Source: Pseudoneurospora amorphoporcata (lineage: Eukaryota; Ascomycota; Sordariomycetes; Sordariales; Sordariaceae). From it: a DNA stretch of 64,000 bases. The stretch is taken from positions 24,108 through 88,107 of the forward strand of contig MU859214.1 of NCBI GenBank assembly GCA_033297205.1, written 5' to 3'. Positions 12,760 to 23,929 of the stretch are shown here, one piece after another. The position numbers and the translations under genes are program-made. The notes under the pieces are model-generated. The model was not told the DNA's origin. It saw nothing but the letters and a program-made list of their open reading frames with translations, and searched no databases. Numbering within the stretch: the stretch's first letter is position 1; every line of letters starts with the position of its first letter.

Positions 12760-14702
12760 ATGTCTGGTTTCGAGATTGCCGGTCTCGTGCTTGGCGTTCT
12801 ACCAGTCGCTATATAGGCCCTCGATAAATATTGTAGAACCTCTAAAAGTTTTAGGGATATTAGAGAGGATCACAAGGCCTAGTAGGATGCTCTTAAGTTT
12901 AATTAAGTCCTCTATTAAGGGAATTTTAAATAACTTTTAATCCCTCTTACAATTAATGGCGCAAAGGTTAAAAAAACTCTTTATTAACCCGGGTGGAAAA
13001 TGTTGGAGCGACTCCGAAATAGTCCGAACTCTTAAAGAACGCTTGTAAGATTCCTACGACTTATATCTTGACTATATAAAGGAAATCGGTTGCGTCGTAG
13101 ACGAAATTCATCTACTTCTGGGTCTAGACCATCCCTCGATCCAGAGTAAACTCTAAACACCTATAAATACCTTACAAGCAAGATCCGATAAGCTTCCAAT
13201 AGACTAGTACCATTATATTACGTTATATTATCATTAACATTATCTAGGGAGAAGTTACTATGTAGGCGCGTTTTAGGGCGTTTATAGATACATCTAATAA
13301 TAATATATCGTTCTAATGATATAGAATTAAGTACGCGCTAAAATCTAAGGATTGTGACGGCTTCTTCAAGAGACTTGACGAATATAACTAGAACCTGGAA
13401 AAACTACTCCAAAATAGCAATAGGATTACGTAAGTGATGAAATAACGAATTATTGCATTTAGAGGAAAAGCCATTGACAGTGCTATTTGCAACCTTTGGG
13501 AATAGGCCGACAAGCTCTTTAGTGCCCTCTCCTTAAGCTGGAAGTACCAGTGCGATAGCTATACCGCGAATCTTCTTTTGCAATATCGAACCAGCAAGGA
13601 ATCCGAGTTTGAATTATTGTTTACAAGATAAGAGTTACTTCCAGCGATTTGGTATATTCGGAAAACGAGGGTAGTTGCAGGAAGTGAGACCAAGCCCAAG
13701 CTCAAAGACGAAGTCGAGCTTTCGGAGTCTCTACCGATATACGTACCCACCTACCGAGAAGCCCGTCTAGCAAAGTCCGCCTTTGGAAAGAAAGAAAGGT
13801 TGGGAGGTAAAACTGCAATGTTTGTTGAATTTCAGTGAGTGTCTACGTCTACTATTTAGGAAAAGATTATCATCTTAAGATAAGTGCTAATTCGAGCTAG
13901 ATGTTTACAAACAATCCCGCTCGTGGACGCTAAACGAGAAGAGATAACTGATGTCACTAACTCAAAGCAAAAAATCAGTTGTCTTTGCAGTACCTTAGAT
14001 ATATACACCTTGGGAGGAGAGTTATACTGTAAATATTTTGTCCAGGATAAGATCTTATACTATGTCTATAGCATCCCCTACCATCCTCGCCAATATGAGA
14101 TTGTTACGCTACAAAATATTGTTGACGGAGAATTATTCTCGTTATTCTCGTTATTGTAAAGATTCTGTTTAGTATTAATTGTTGTATTATTATTCGTATA
14201 GCTTTTAAACTCTCCGTAGCTGTAACCGACTTTTACTAAGACCGATATTATCTTCATCAACGATCCCGACTCCTCTTAAAGCTGTATAGTCCGTTTGGAT
14301 CAGCCTTATATGCGGCAAAGCTTAGAGGTAGATAAGATTTCATCAGCCAGGAAAAACCGCGATTATTATTAAGTTACCGACTCACTCGATTAGCTGGCTA
14401 TTATCCTCCTCGAACTTGGCTTCGGCAAAGCGTTAAAAGACTAGAAATGTCGCAGAGACTACGACCTTATAGCTCCCGCAACCGACGATCGTATACGTTT
14501 AGTCTACGACGTGATAGCGGTAAGAAAATGGCAATCTAAGATTAGAGATTTTGTTGGCTAAAACTACGCAGAAATTGTGTTGTGGTACTTTGACGGGAAT
14601 CGTAGTGCGCCTAATCAGTGGAGGGAAGAGATGTTGAGGAAGGTGATATAGCCTTTGCAGGAAAACATTGATTATATGACTGGGTCTAAGATGTATGATT
14701 GA
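12760..14702 (+). pseudogene. RIP-inactivated gene with incompatibility-type N-terminus and DUF7580-like C-terminus
   Basis: The start reads MSGFEIAGLVLGVLPVAI, the hydrophobic opening typical of fungal prion-inhibition/HeLo-related and DUF7580 proteins, and hits a TAG where Gln is expected. The degenerate reading continues across several frames. Recognisable DUF7580-like parts are KQKISCLCSTLDIYTLGG near 13965, an IILLELGFGKAL block near 14400 and a C-terminal block (WREEMLRKVI.PLQENIDYMTG) ending at the TGA at 14700-14702. Such proteins are common in self/non-self recognition gene sets; the biochemical role is unknown. It lies divergent to the ankyrin/TPR gene upstream, with about 550 bp between. 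The family call comes from the two ends; the middle is too decayed to model. Confidence 0.65.
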
Positions 14703-16943
14703 GAACATTTAAAGCTTACAAATGTCGAGGATCTCAGATGCCGAGGACGTGGTCGTATATTTATATAAAAGAACAATACAACGCCGACACTTCAACAAGC
14801 GAGAACCATCATACGGCCAAAAAAAAAAGCCAAACCCCAAAGCAGTGTGAGTGCATTGCAACAAAACAACTAAGATGACTATATGTAGTAACGACAGCAA
14901 GCTGGTGAGAAGAACTATAGATAGCCCATACCACCTAGATCCTAAGTAAAAGACAATTGTCTATCTGCAAGCATAGAGGGATCTAGATGTCCTCTAATCC
15001 TTAAGGCGCGAAGTAAATATCACCACATTCAACCTAACACTGTCGTGGTATTAGTAAGGTGCAAGGAGCTGTTACGGCGAATAGAGGGAAGGAATGCGAC
15101 AAAGCGACAATGACCCTACTATTAAATGAAGATCGAAAGATGAGGAAAAAGAAGAATTAGAATACAAAGAATGGCTGCGGCGCAAAGGATATAATCTTGT
15201 ACGCTGCTAAGAACCTTGTAGTGGATTTGATGGAGCTACTACGCTAGAATAGAATAATTAGCGGCTGAGCCGCGCCGTTACAGGAGCTCCGATATAGATT
15301 GGATCGGATTATACTCCAAACTCCTAAGCGATATGTACAAATGATACCGGATTGGTGTATTTGTAAATATTCGTTGTCATCGCGATTGTATGCTACGATT
15401 ATTATGACTTCTACGGACCTACTTAGATTAGATAAGGTCTCGTATATGTTACGGGACTAGCCCGTGCCCTATCGCGAGAGCGCGCATTCCAAGCGAAGCG
15501 GTGCTGGCATTGACTGATCCGGAGCTAATAGTAGACGCGGTATTATTGTCCGGGTCTTCTCCCTAAGGAAGCTAAATTGAAAGATAGGATATGTTAGTAC
15601 ATACCTAGCCTCTTAGTGTATAGGTTTTATAATTAAGAAGATTACCTACTAGCTGCCAATGCGATGTGGGCAAAATACTTGCAGCGGCTGCGGCATCGCT
15701 ACTTATAATAGTCGGTGCTATAGGGGCTGGAACGGTGCCGGTGAAGCTGCCTGGTCTGTTAGACTGGTTACTAGCGCCGGGGTGGCTTCCCTACCTTTAG
15801 GACTGGTTACCGTTGTAATAGATTCGATGTTATTAGATTGAATACCTAGTGGATTAAACTATACTCTAAAAGATTGTAGTGTGTTCTGGCCGATCGTGGT
15901 AGAGAGCTTTGCTAATACTCCTATCCTTATTAGCCCTACCTCTTTCATTGCCTCTCTTCCTTTTAATATTAAGAATCTAAGAGAACGCTCTACCCCGTAT
16001 TGATAATCGCTCTCATCTCCAAGCAACCACGTGTTACGATCTAATCGTTGGTTAAGCCAATGAGGCTAATCCGGAATAGGTTTAATTAAAGAACTAACCA
16101 ATCAAAAGTTCGACCGAGGACCTTCGACCGATCTAGGTAGTGTAACATTTTAGTTGTACAGGCTGTAGAGCTATAGCTCGCTTGGCGGTTTAGTGTGCCA
16201 GGGCAGCTCAGCACTCTTAAAAGTAGGGTATAAGGTAGTAGGGTTAGTAATTAGTAACAAGCGCACTATTAGCGCTACCTGCTGCTTTAGGGTAAAGTAG
16301 CCACCCCCCCCCCCCAACTTCGGTCTTGGAACAGCCTCGTGCTCGGCGATGGTGGAGTATGGAATCCTGGCTCGGAGCCATGGAAGGAGGCTGCTAAAAC
16401 GGCTCGCATGTATATAAGACTCCTCTTGCCTCTAGGAACAAGAAGAACAGGCCGGAGGGAAACAAAAAACAAGGACAACAAGATCTCACGGACAAGAAAA
16501 GACAACACAGACAAGACATCTTTTTCGTCAGAAACCTTTGAGCACAGTTTTTAGTCATCAAGCCAAATCGTCACGTTCATGAAAAACATTCGTTTTTGAT
16601 CCTACGTCCTCGTACATACCCTCATTTTGTTCCCCTTTCTCTGGTCATAGGGAGAAACTTGTCGTTATGCCCGTATTCCTCGTCCTGCCTACTTAGTCCC
16701 ATTCCAAAGTCTTCCTGTCGTCGAGCATCGCACATCAGCTACACGCTCACGGCCTCCCAGATTTGACTGCAGCTTTTCTGGGTGTGTTGTGTGTGTTGTG
16801 GTTGTTGTGTTCTGCTCCTCGTCACTGCACAACTAGAATGTCACAGCGCCTGCGATCTAGGTCTGTGTATGCAGTTACTCGCTCCCTCTTTGTGAGTCTG
16901 ACGAGGAGTGGCGGGGATGTACTGTGTAAACGTCGGCAACTCG
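14703..16943. other. AT-rich relic DNA without a recognisable gene
   Basis: Stop-rich in all frames. A short hydrophobic reading (VGKILAAAAASLLIIVGAIGA) lies near 15665-15730 with no start or family I can name. A C homopolymer lies at about 16305-16318, and a TATATAAG element at about 16411 is followed by purine-rich sequence. Probably eroded repeats or gene remnants. Confidence 0.5.
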
Positions 16944-17053
16944 AGCAAAGGTGCAGGGCGAGACTGCTCTTGGCCCTTAGAACCTTCCTTGTCCTCCGCA
17001 TTTCTATGTCGCTTAAAACGCATCTGGAACCATGAGCGCAGTCGTCGAAGCAT
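16944..17053 (-). pseudogene. 5' stub of a second NWD-type NLR gene
   Basis: The minus strand from the ATG at 17053 reads MLRRLRSWFQMRFKRHRN and continues to SRPAP. It aligns with the start of the NWD gene at 29226 (MPRQLRSWF, stop, THFKRYGN, to SRPAP). Unlike that copy this stub has no stops. Similarity ends at about 16944, after which the frame runs on about 34 codons in unrelated sequence. Only the first ~36 codons and the upstream flank were retained, so it is a truncated duplicate rather than a gene. Confidence 0.7.
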
Positions 17054-17270
17054 CGTAGCTTTAAGGAAGGAACGTCTTGACTACGATGAGGATACTATGG
17101 TTGATGATTAATGAATCGAGTTATGAAAGTACCGTGAATTCCTCTCTTCTGCCGTCTAGGACAAAACAAGGGAAAGAAACTAGAACACTGCGTTTTCGTT
17201 ATAAGGGAGCATAGGGCTCTATATTGTTACCTTATTAAGCGTAAGATAGCTGGCGGCTACCTCCCAACTA

Positions 17271-18650
17271 CACCTCTGCATAGATTTAACTTGTTAGCTT
17301 AGTACAGCCAAGGCGCTAGTAGCGCTACAGAAAACTAAGATTTTAATATTAGGAAAAAGATCATTTATTATCTAATAATCAATAGAATCCCCATTTGCCT
17401 CTTATAATCTTTCTCATTCTTTCAGGCATTAAATAAGCCAACCTTAGAAGGAACTCCTCCGGAATAGAATCCCAGGCCTCTTGAACTGCCGTTCTCAATT
17501 TCTTAAGTGATAAAGATTGAATATTATAATTTAACTCTATAAGTGACTTCATTCAAGGCCAAACGTTCTTAATCAGTGCCAAATCCGGAGAGTATGCAGG
17601 GAACTGTCTCTCCCTGGACAACAACGGAATTCCCATTGCTTCTATTGCCCTCTTAGTATCTTTTTTTTGATGGGAAGGGGCGTTGTCTTGTTGGAAAATG
17701 ATATTTCGATGGTAGAGTTCCCGTTGTTCTCGAATGAAAGTAGCGACTATAGGAAGGATGAAGAAGATGTACTTATGGGCGGTGACACCTCCAAATTCTT
17801 TTTCTCAAATGAAGCAAGGACCTTTCTTTCCTCCAGCAAACGATCCCCAAAGCATCCATCCATAGGGCTTTCTCTTAGCTAAAGCAAAGTCTTTAGGATC
17901 ATCCTCTGGATCTAAAGTTACCCATTGCTTCCACATTGGATCATTAGTTGCCCAAGTCTCATCGGAGACGAGAGCATCTTCCCAATCCTCCGGACGAGGG
18001 CGAAGACGGATAATTTCTCGGTACTATTTCACCCGTTCCCTCTTATTGGCATTAGTTCTCCTTATCCTCCTCTTTCTTGCTTTTCTTTGGAAAACAATGG
18101 AGTGAAGTGCCTTCGAGAGAGCTCCGGGGCCGGCGGAGAGATGAATTTGCGAGCTCTATCTGCTCTCATCCATTCCCGGAGTTCATTTTTCTGAGGTGTC
18201 CTAAGGAGTGGCTTTCTTTCTTTCCTTTTCTGAGGGGTAAGGCGGTTGATGCAAGCAAACTGAACCTGCCGTAAAGTGAAGCCGGTTTGCTGTGAAATTT
18301 GCGCATATGTTTTGCCGCTATTTCGAAGAGATTGGACTTGAAGGCGGTCATCTCGTGATAGTTGAGGAGAATTCTTTTTAGGAGTAGAAGGAGGATTTAA
18401 AATATCAATGATAGCAAAGCCTCGAGACATGGTGATGATGGCGATGTTGAAATGCTTAGGTAGTGATGAATGCCCAGAAGTCCTACCCTTTATTTGAAAA
18501 GTATTTTACCACAGAAACTCCTAGAAAAAGTACTTCCGAGGAAAACATCAGTACTTCGAGGTTTCCATTGCCACCTTAGAAATCAGGCCTCGCCACCCCC
18601 AGAAAGATCCGCCAAGTACCAAGCTAACAAGTTAAATCCATACAGAGGTG
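17271..18650 (-). mobile_element. Complete Tc1/mariner-type DNA transposon with TIRs and TA target duplication
   Basis: Termini are inverted repeats of at least 35 bp: left CACCTCTGCATAGATTTAAC, right (reverse complement) CACCTCTGTATGGATTTAAC, both continuing TTGTTAGCTT. TA flanks both sides (17269-17270 and 18651-18652). The related copy near 29450 has a single TA at this site. The element holds one transposase reading frame on the minus strand. Confidence 0.93.
17379..18430 (-). pseudogene. Tc1/mariner transposase, inactivated
   Basis: From the ATG at 18430 the protein opens with a helix-turn-helix region (LSRDDRLQVQSLRNSGKTYAQ, TLRQVQFACINRL). A frameshift near 18090 separates this from the DDE half: VSDETWATND near 17960, IFQQDNAPSHQKK near 17690, AYSPDLALIKNVWP near 17590. 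Three stops replace Trp: TAG near 18025 (K-stop-YRE), TGA near 17805 and TGA near 17552. The third catalytic acidic residue reads Lys (IKNVW for the family's IENVW), also a G-to-A change. About 38 residues separate the second Asp from that position, longer than the DD34 spacing typical of Tc1. It ends with a TGA at 17379-17381. The element cannot move by itself. Confidence 0.85.
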
Positions 18651-18960
18651 TACACGCCAATCACCCAAAGGACATTTCTTTTTTGAAGCTGAGCATTCAT
18701 GGACCCGGAAGGTTCAGGGCGCCAAATCAATTGCCTGGGTTGGGCAAGGGCCGTGGCTTTCCGTCATGGGTCTACAGGATTAGCAATAGTATACCAGCAG
18801 CGGCCTAGTAGCTTGCATCATTTATGGGCACGTGGCGCGGGCAGGGCTGTAAATCCGAGTGAAACCTGCAAATTGCAGTAGGGCCTACTAGGAACCAATC
18901 AGGGAATGGTCTTCTGACCGAGTGCAATCTTAAGTGTTATCCATGTCAAAAATCTGGCCG

Positions 18961-19346
18961 CAGTGTCGGGACGGTCAACTTTTCTCATAATCCGCCCAAT
19001 TATCTTCATCTTCTTAGCGCCGCCTCCCCACCCACTGTAATACCTCCATCCGAACGATATGGATACGCGAGGTTATTATTCAGTTTTTTGACCCAACACG
19101 TAATTAAAAGACTCGTTTCATATCCTTCCGACTCCCATAGACATGCTTCCCCTCAGTGTTCTTATCTATGGGAGCGGGAAGGATAGGAAACGGATCTTTT
19201 AATTACGTGGTAAGGTCAAAAAACTGAACCACTAGCTTCTATATCTATATCGTTCGGACGGAGGTATTATGGTGAGTGGGGAGGCGGCGCTAAGAAGATG
19301 AATATGATTGGGCGGATTACGAGAAAAGTTGCCCGTCTTGACACTG
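18961..19346. repeat. 386-bp foldback (long inverted repeat) element
   Basis: Arms of roughly 180 bp, starting CAGTGTC(G/A)(G/A)GACGG, are inverted copies around a centre near 19153. Shared blocks include TCTTCATCTTCTTAGCGCC, CAGTTTTTTGACC and ATATCCTTCC..CTCCCATAGA. Differences are mostly C/T or G/A, as RIP would leave. No coding capacity. A left-arm copy lies at 29930, in the same orientation and also beyond the NWD 5' flank. CCG lies outside both ends and could be a 3-bp duplication, but this is weak. Confidence 0.85.
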
Positions 19347-19351
19347 CCGCT

Positions 19352-19684
19352 AAATCTTTTACATAGCTAATACTAAGATTGCCCTTGGTTAGAAGCCTAT
19401 TCTTGAAGAATTGGTTCCTACAGTTTGGTAATCCACTATGACAAACTAATTACGATTGACCTCCTTTATGTACTTGCCTTAACCTACCTTCTTTATCCGC
19501 TTATATTAGCTTACTTCTTCCCTTCCTGAGGGGGAGATTGGTATGTTATAACTATGGTTGGTTTGCAACACCTTTATAAAAGAGTTAATTGGCTAAGAGA
19601 AATATATACGGGGTAGTAGCTACGGGATAGGAAGACGCTAAAGTACTAAACTACAAATAAATAAACCCTATATTAAATTGCAAG
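19352..19684 (+). repeat. Possible 3' end of an LTR element (polypurine tract plus LTR start)
   Basis: A purine tract (GAGGGGGAGATTGG, about 19528-19541) is followed within three bases by TGTTATAAC at 19544, the layout of a retroelement 3' end. Sequence before it is stop-rich with no pol motif I can read. The putative LTR is interrupted at 19684 by the solo LTR of a different family. Confidence 0.4.
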
Positions 19685-20079
19685 TGTCACACGAACATTT
19701 GCCTACAGCTCTAAATTAGGGTTTTCAAGGCTAACAAAACCTCAACGCTTAACGTCAGCCTTATAAGTACCGCTATAGCTGCTTCTAAAGCAGCTGCAGC
19801 CTACACAAGCATGTAAATAGTACATAGTGGTAAGCCATGACAGCAATCACGTACGACAGTCACAAAGGTCTAACCCTATAACATAAGCATCATCATAAAA
19901 GCAACTAAACGAAAGCTCGGTGCGTGCCTCAGTACGTACCAAGCCTCTTTGGTATAAGAAGGCCTTGAAGCCTAGCCTTTGTTTGAAGGTTGAAGGGATC
20001 AACAAGGCCTTCGAGACCAAAGTAGTTTATTAGCTGAATTGAACTACTGTTCCAAGCCCAGAAACCTGCCCTTGTCACA
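19685..20079 (+). repeat. Solo LTR (gypsy family) with 5-bp target duplication
   Basis: Starts TGTCACACGAACATT and ends CTTGTCACA, flanked by GCAAG at 19680-19684 and 20080-20084. The start matches the LTR next to the chromodomain fragment at 8757. The distal half matches 24083-24572 (AGGTTGAA.GGATCAACAAGG, CTTCGAGACCAAAG). Length 395 bp; no internal domain remains, so it formed by LTR-LTR recombination. Confidence 0.88.
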
Positions 20080-20084
20080 GCAAG

Positions 20085-20539
20085 GCACTCGCTACTGATT
20101 GGTTCTAATGATTCTTTGGCCTTGCTGGGCTCTGCAGCTGCCTAGTCCAGAGGTTACCTTGGTTGTCCCCGCAACTTGTCAGATTTTAAAGGTGGAGTCT
20201 GGCACTTCTGGCTATCCTCTATTAAGATTATCGGTACTAATCACCTCGTTTTGGACTACTGTAGTAGTGTTAATGGCGTATGTAAAACCGTAGTAGATTT
20301 TAGTGAAAATCGTACCTATTCTTGTTAGTAATTTGAATACCCTTTGGCGAGTATTGGCAGTTAAAATGAGGAGAAGGAGTAGTACTCGTCAGGGCTAGAA
20401 ACGCCTCAGTCTGACTTTGTGTTGCTACAAGGTTAGGTAGATTGATTCGCGAATGTAGATTGATTCGCGAAAATTTTAGTACTTCTCCGCCCATACAAAT
20501 TAACAATGTAACCATATCATTCCGTTGGGCTGAAAATCA
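20085..20539. other. Unassigned sequence between solo LTR and pogo relic
   Basis: A short plus-strand open stretch at 20099-20293 shows no family feature. A 17-bp tandem duplication (GTAGATTGATTCGCGAA) lies near 20435-20475. Nothing else recognisable. Confidence 0.4.
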
Positions 20540-22720
20540 CTACATTCATGTATGTAATATCGCTCAAACTAGTAAATATCCTTGTATTAGACTAGCCATT
20601 TAATAAAATAGGGTCGATATTCTCATTCCCTATATCACTACTTTCTAGCGTGGTGTTTTGTTCTACTATAGAATCTAATTGTATACTAGAATTCTACTCT
20701 TTAGCATCATCCGCAGCATTAGAACTGGGGAGCTGCCAGCTATGGCCAGGACTATAGTAATACGTACTCTTGTCGTTCCGGCGCAATATCTTAATATGCT
20801 CCTCCCATGTTGGTCCAGTACGTTCTTCGACCTCTTCTTCAAGTGGAGGAAGCTCGTCATCTTCGACTTTGAAGTCTAGCTCTATACCAGTAATAAAAGC
20901 TGTAATAACCTCTTCGACGATAGCTTCAGTGTGCGGGTCGTAGATCCATAAGGTAATGGGCTTTAGTCTATCACTAGGTGGTGCTCAGTAGAGAGAGAGA
21001 ATAATATCCTTCTTTGGTCTGCCCAACCGAGCCATCTCTGCTTGGATGGCCTCCTATTTGGCCTTCTAGTAGAGCTCCCAGCGCTCCCGCCGCACAGATC
21101 TGTACTGCTCGAGTAGACTGCTCTGGTCTTTAATATTATTTAAGATTAAAGAAACTACTGTGTTTTGCTCTGCACGCGTTTTACCAACAAGTCGTAACTC
21201 TACCCTCTTATTCTAGGCTTTATTCTATTACTCGGTTTTATACGCACTGAGCCACCTTCTCAAAGCAATCCGTTTAGTATCGAAATCCTTTTTACGTTGG
21301 CGTAGCTTTTCCCTAGTACGTAACTCTACTCTATAGTACTTATTTACTACCATATAGAAACGAGCATTACCAACCTTAATAGGACTAATACAGGCAACTA
21401 AGCGGTTAGTCGTACGGCTCTCTCTCTACACCACCTCCTCCAACTGCCTCCTCTTCTTAAACCGCTATACTTCTACGCTAGCAACCCCCATCAACGCAAT
21501 TACTTTAATAGATTTATCCCTCTTAAACATCACATATCTAATGATAGGGCTGAGGGGAGTCTTCGCTACCGCAGATCTGAGCAAACCCTCTTGTACGTAA
21601 GTATCATAACCCGAAATCGTAGCTATGTTGAGAGGGGGGGTTATCACCTTTGCCTAGTCTTCCTTAGTACGCGGTGTTGGTGGGGGTGTTGCAATGCTAT
21701 AATTAGTATGGGGATCGAGGATATTAAACTGCTCGAGACGTTCACGTAAGACTAGATCCATAGGGCCTTTCTCCTTCTGCTGTGCCTGCAGATAGGCTCG
21801 ATTGTCTGCAATCTCCGTTGATTCTTGCCAACCCTCCTCATTTTTGGTCGTGATATATCCTTTCTTTCTTTTCAATATGCTGGGATCGGTTGCTGATGTA
21901 AGCGGGTCTTGCAGCTTGTTAAGCACAACAGAAGGTTTATATGGGTGGAAGCCACACTTTGCCCAAGCAGACCGCACGGTAGACTGCTTGAAAGCTTCGC
22001 TTCTAATTTGGAACAACCTATCCAAGAAGGAAAGCTTGGTATACTCCACGTTACCATACGTCATGGTTTTGAGGATATCTTTCTAATAATAGTGTTTATA
22101 GACTTAAAAAACCCCAACGTCAAGCGGTTGAAGGATATGGGTCGAGTGGGGAGGTAAGAGAAAGAGGATAACCTTGTGACGGCGGCATCGTTCATAGAAC
22201 TCGATAGTACAGTGGCTACTATGGTTGTCGAGCAATAAGAGACGCTTCTCCTCCTTGTTGATGGGTCGAGAGTGCTCCTCCCAGTGATTAAACCAATCAA
22301 GGGCAAGCTAGTCATCTATATAGCCACTCGGGGATGTGGCAATAATAGAGTAGCCGTCAAGTCGGTTGTCGATATAGTTTTCGGTAATGTTGACGCTAGG
22401 AAGGATGATGAACGCGGGGACCGTACGACTAGAAGTAGAAATACTTTTAACGACCGTTACTATCTCCCTCACATCTGGGTTGGGGGTGTGTATAGTTGGG
22501 ATCTCAACGTACGACTAAATAGTATGGGATTTAGACTGTACACCGACTCTAAACCCAAACTCATCCCCATTCTACATGTTATCGGGTGTGATATCGTTCT
22601 TTTCGACCGTTTCCTTCTATATCTTAAATACCTCCTCCATACCTATTCGGGTTTGCGCTGCCTTGCGTACCCACGCTAACGACTTCGTACGCACAGATTT
22701 GAAATCTGACCGTATTATAA
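20540..22720 (-). mobile_element. Fot1/pogo-type transposase relic
   Basis: Minus-strand readings from about 22680 give the pogo/Fot1 DDE domain: NGDEFGFRVGV near 22545, LLLLDNHSSH near 22230 (family form DGHGSH) and PPHSTHILQPLDVGVFKSIN near 22120. Then comes the long C-terminal region (KLSFLDRLFQIRSEAFKQST near 22030; AKCGFHPYKPSVVLNKLQD near 21950). A basic, Gln/Glu-rich tail is traceable to about 20540. Stops and frame changes interrupt it, and several differences are Gly to Ser/Asn (G-to-A). The N-terminal CENP-B-like DNA-binding part is missing: LINE sequence begins near 22740. TIRs were not identified. Confidence 0.8.
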
Positions 22721-22740
22721 AAGTGTGAACCTATTGCCGA

Positions 22741-23319
22741 TTGACCCCAGCTGCGTTATTACAAGCGGCTTTCCTTGGTTTTCATGCCACCCGCAAGGGC
22801 TATGGCCCTAGTCTGGTGGACGTCCGCTGGGTTCCTGGCCACAAGGGCATCACGGGCAACGAAATTGCTGATTGTCACGAGCGACGTGGTCACGAGAGAC
22901 AAGCTAAACACGTTAATTCCAGGTCTATAGTAGAATCACAAGATGAAGAAGAAAAGAGGGAAACGTGCAAAGGTGCGACACGAGTCGAGGGTTTTCACCC
23001 AAGGCTCTGGTGCCCTGTGCGCGGCACGACTTCACGTGCCTTGGCGATGCCCTGTCGGTCCGTGTACCAGATCCATCCGCCAGTGCCGTGACACTGACGA
23101 GCTCGCTAAGGCGGGCGCCGAAGGGGGAGAGGTAGCCAATCAAGGTTTGGCTACCCTTGCGCATTCAAGACGGCTCGCTAAGAGAGAAGCGCGTACGGAT
23201 TTCAAGGCATGGTGGGTTGCGAACGAGCCAAGTCTTACACAGGCTACCGGCTGGGGGTCTCTACCAAGCCTAACGACGAGTTGAAAGAGTTGGACAGACG
23301 CTCTTTATACCACCTCCTC
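22741..23319 (+). mobile_element. LINE RNase H fragment, second copy
   Basis: Encodes the RNase H end of the same LINE family as 3.6-7.8 kb: VRWVPGHKGITGNEIAD, then after an insertion DELAKAGAEGGEV and LATLAHSRRLAKREARTD. Homology spans only about 350 bp and stops abruptly at 23319. It is less RIP-damaged than the first copy. Interrupted by the LTR at 22873-23093. Confidence 0.85.
22873..23093. repeat. Small solo LTR inserted in the LINE RNase H fragment
   Basis: 221 bp beginning TGTCACG and ending CGTGACA (TG..CA with a 7-bp terminal inverted repeat). It sits between CTGAT (22868-22872) and CTGAC (23094-23098), a 5-bp target duplication with one C-to-T change. Removing it restores the RNase H reading between EIAD and ELAK. 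Internal sequence is unlike the 395-bp LTR, so this is another family. The size would also allow a MITE, but TG..CA ends with a 5-bp duplication favour a solo LTR. Confidence 0.8.
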
Positions 23320-23929
23320 CGAGACGGCACTATCCGGCGGTAAAATTTGAAAAAGTACGAGATTTGGATCCGTCGCCCGAATGGTAGCGTAGGCTGAAAA
23401 GAAGGCGGGGGTCTCATATGAGTGGGAGACTGGTTGCCCAGTTTTAGTCTATTGTTCTTGGAGGTTGAAGTCGATGCGGTTAATGCTCGGCGTTGAGATA
23501 AGCTCGATAAGCTACCTGTTCACTTTTGGCTGCTCAACTTCCTCCTATAGACGTAAACACTCGTAAGATGTTACAAAATAACGACTATAGCATTAAATTT
23601 GGTTGCCTTTCGGCTTACTTTTAATTTGCTTATAGATACTACACTATAACGCGCGCTAGTAATTTAAGTCGGAGGTTGTAGATAACCGAATCACCTCGTA
23701 GTCCTATAAACCAAAGTTAATATAGAAAAGGGTTGTAATTTTGTGGTAATAACGGAAGAGAAAAACCTAAAACTAGGGTAGACGAAATACCCAGGAAGGG
23801 AGTACCGTTGAATAGGAAGCGCATTGAATAGAAAGGTCGTTAAATAGGGCACCGGTTAATATAAGTATATAGTCTACCATCTCCGTAACAGATTATAAGC
23901 ACGGTACAAGGGCGGCGTTTATCGAATTC
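23320..23929. other. AT-rich sequence, nothing recognised
   Basis: Stop-rich in all frames. Loose direct repeats of a TTGAATAG/TTAAATAG type occur near 23810-23850. No motif or inverted repeat seen. Confidence 0.4.

Larger units (their letters stand above)
16944..18808 (-). repeat. Duplicated NWD 5' end and upstream flank, split by a Tc1/mariner insertion
   Basis: Positions 16944-17268 and 18653-18808 together match 29118-29609, differing mainly by transitions. The match is interrupted exactly by the 1380-bp element at 17271-18650. The downstream part includes the phrases TTCATGGACCC, CAAATCAATTGCCTGGG and CAGCAGCGGCCT. The uninterrupted copy at 29.1-29.6 kb therefore serves as the empty site. 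Confidence 0.88.
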
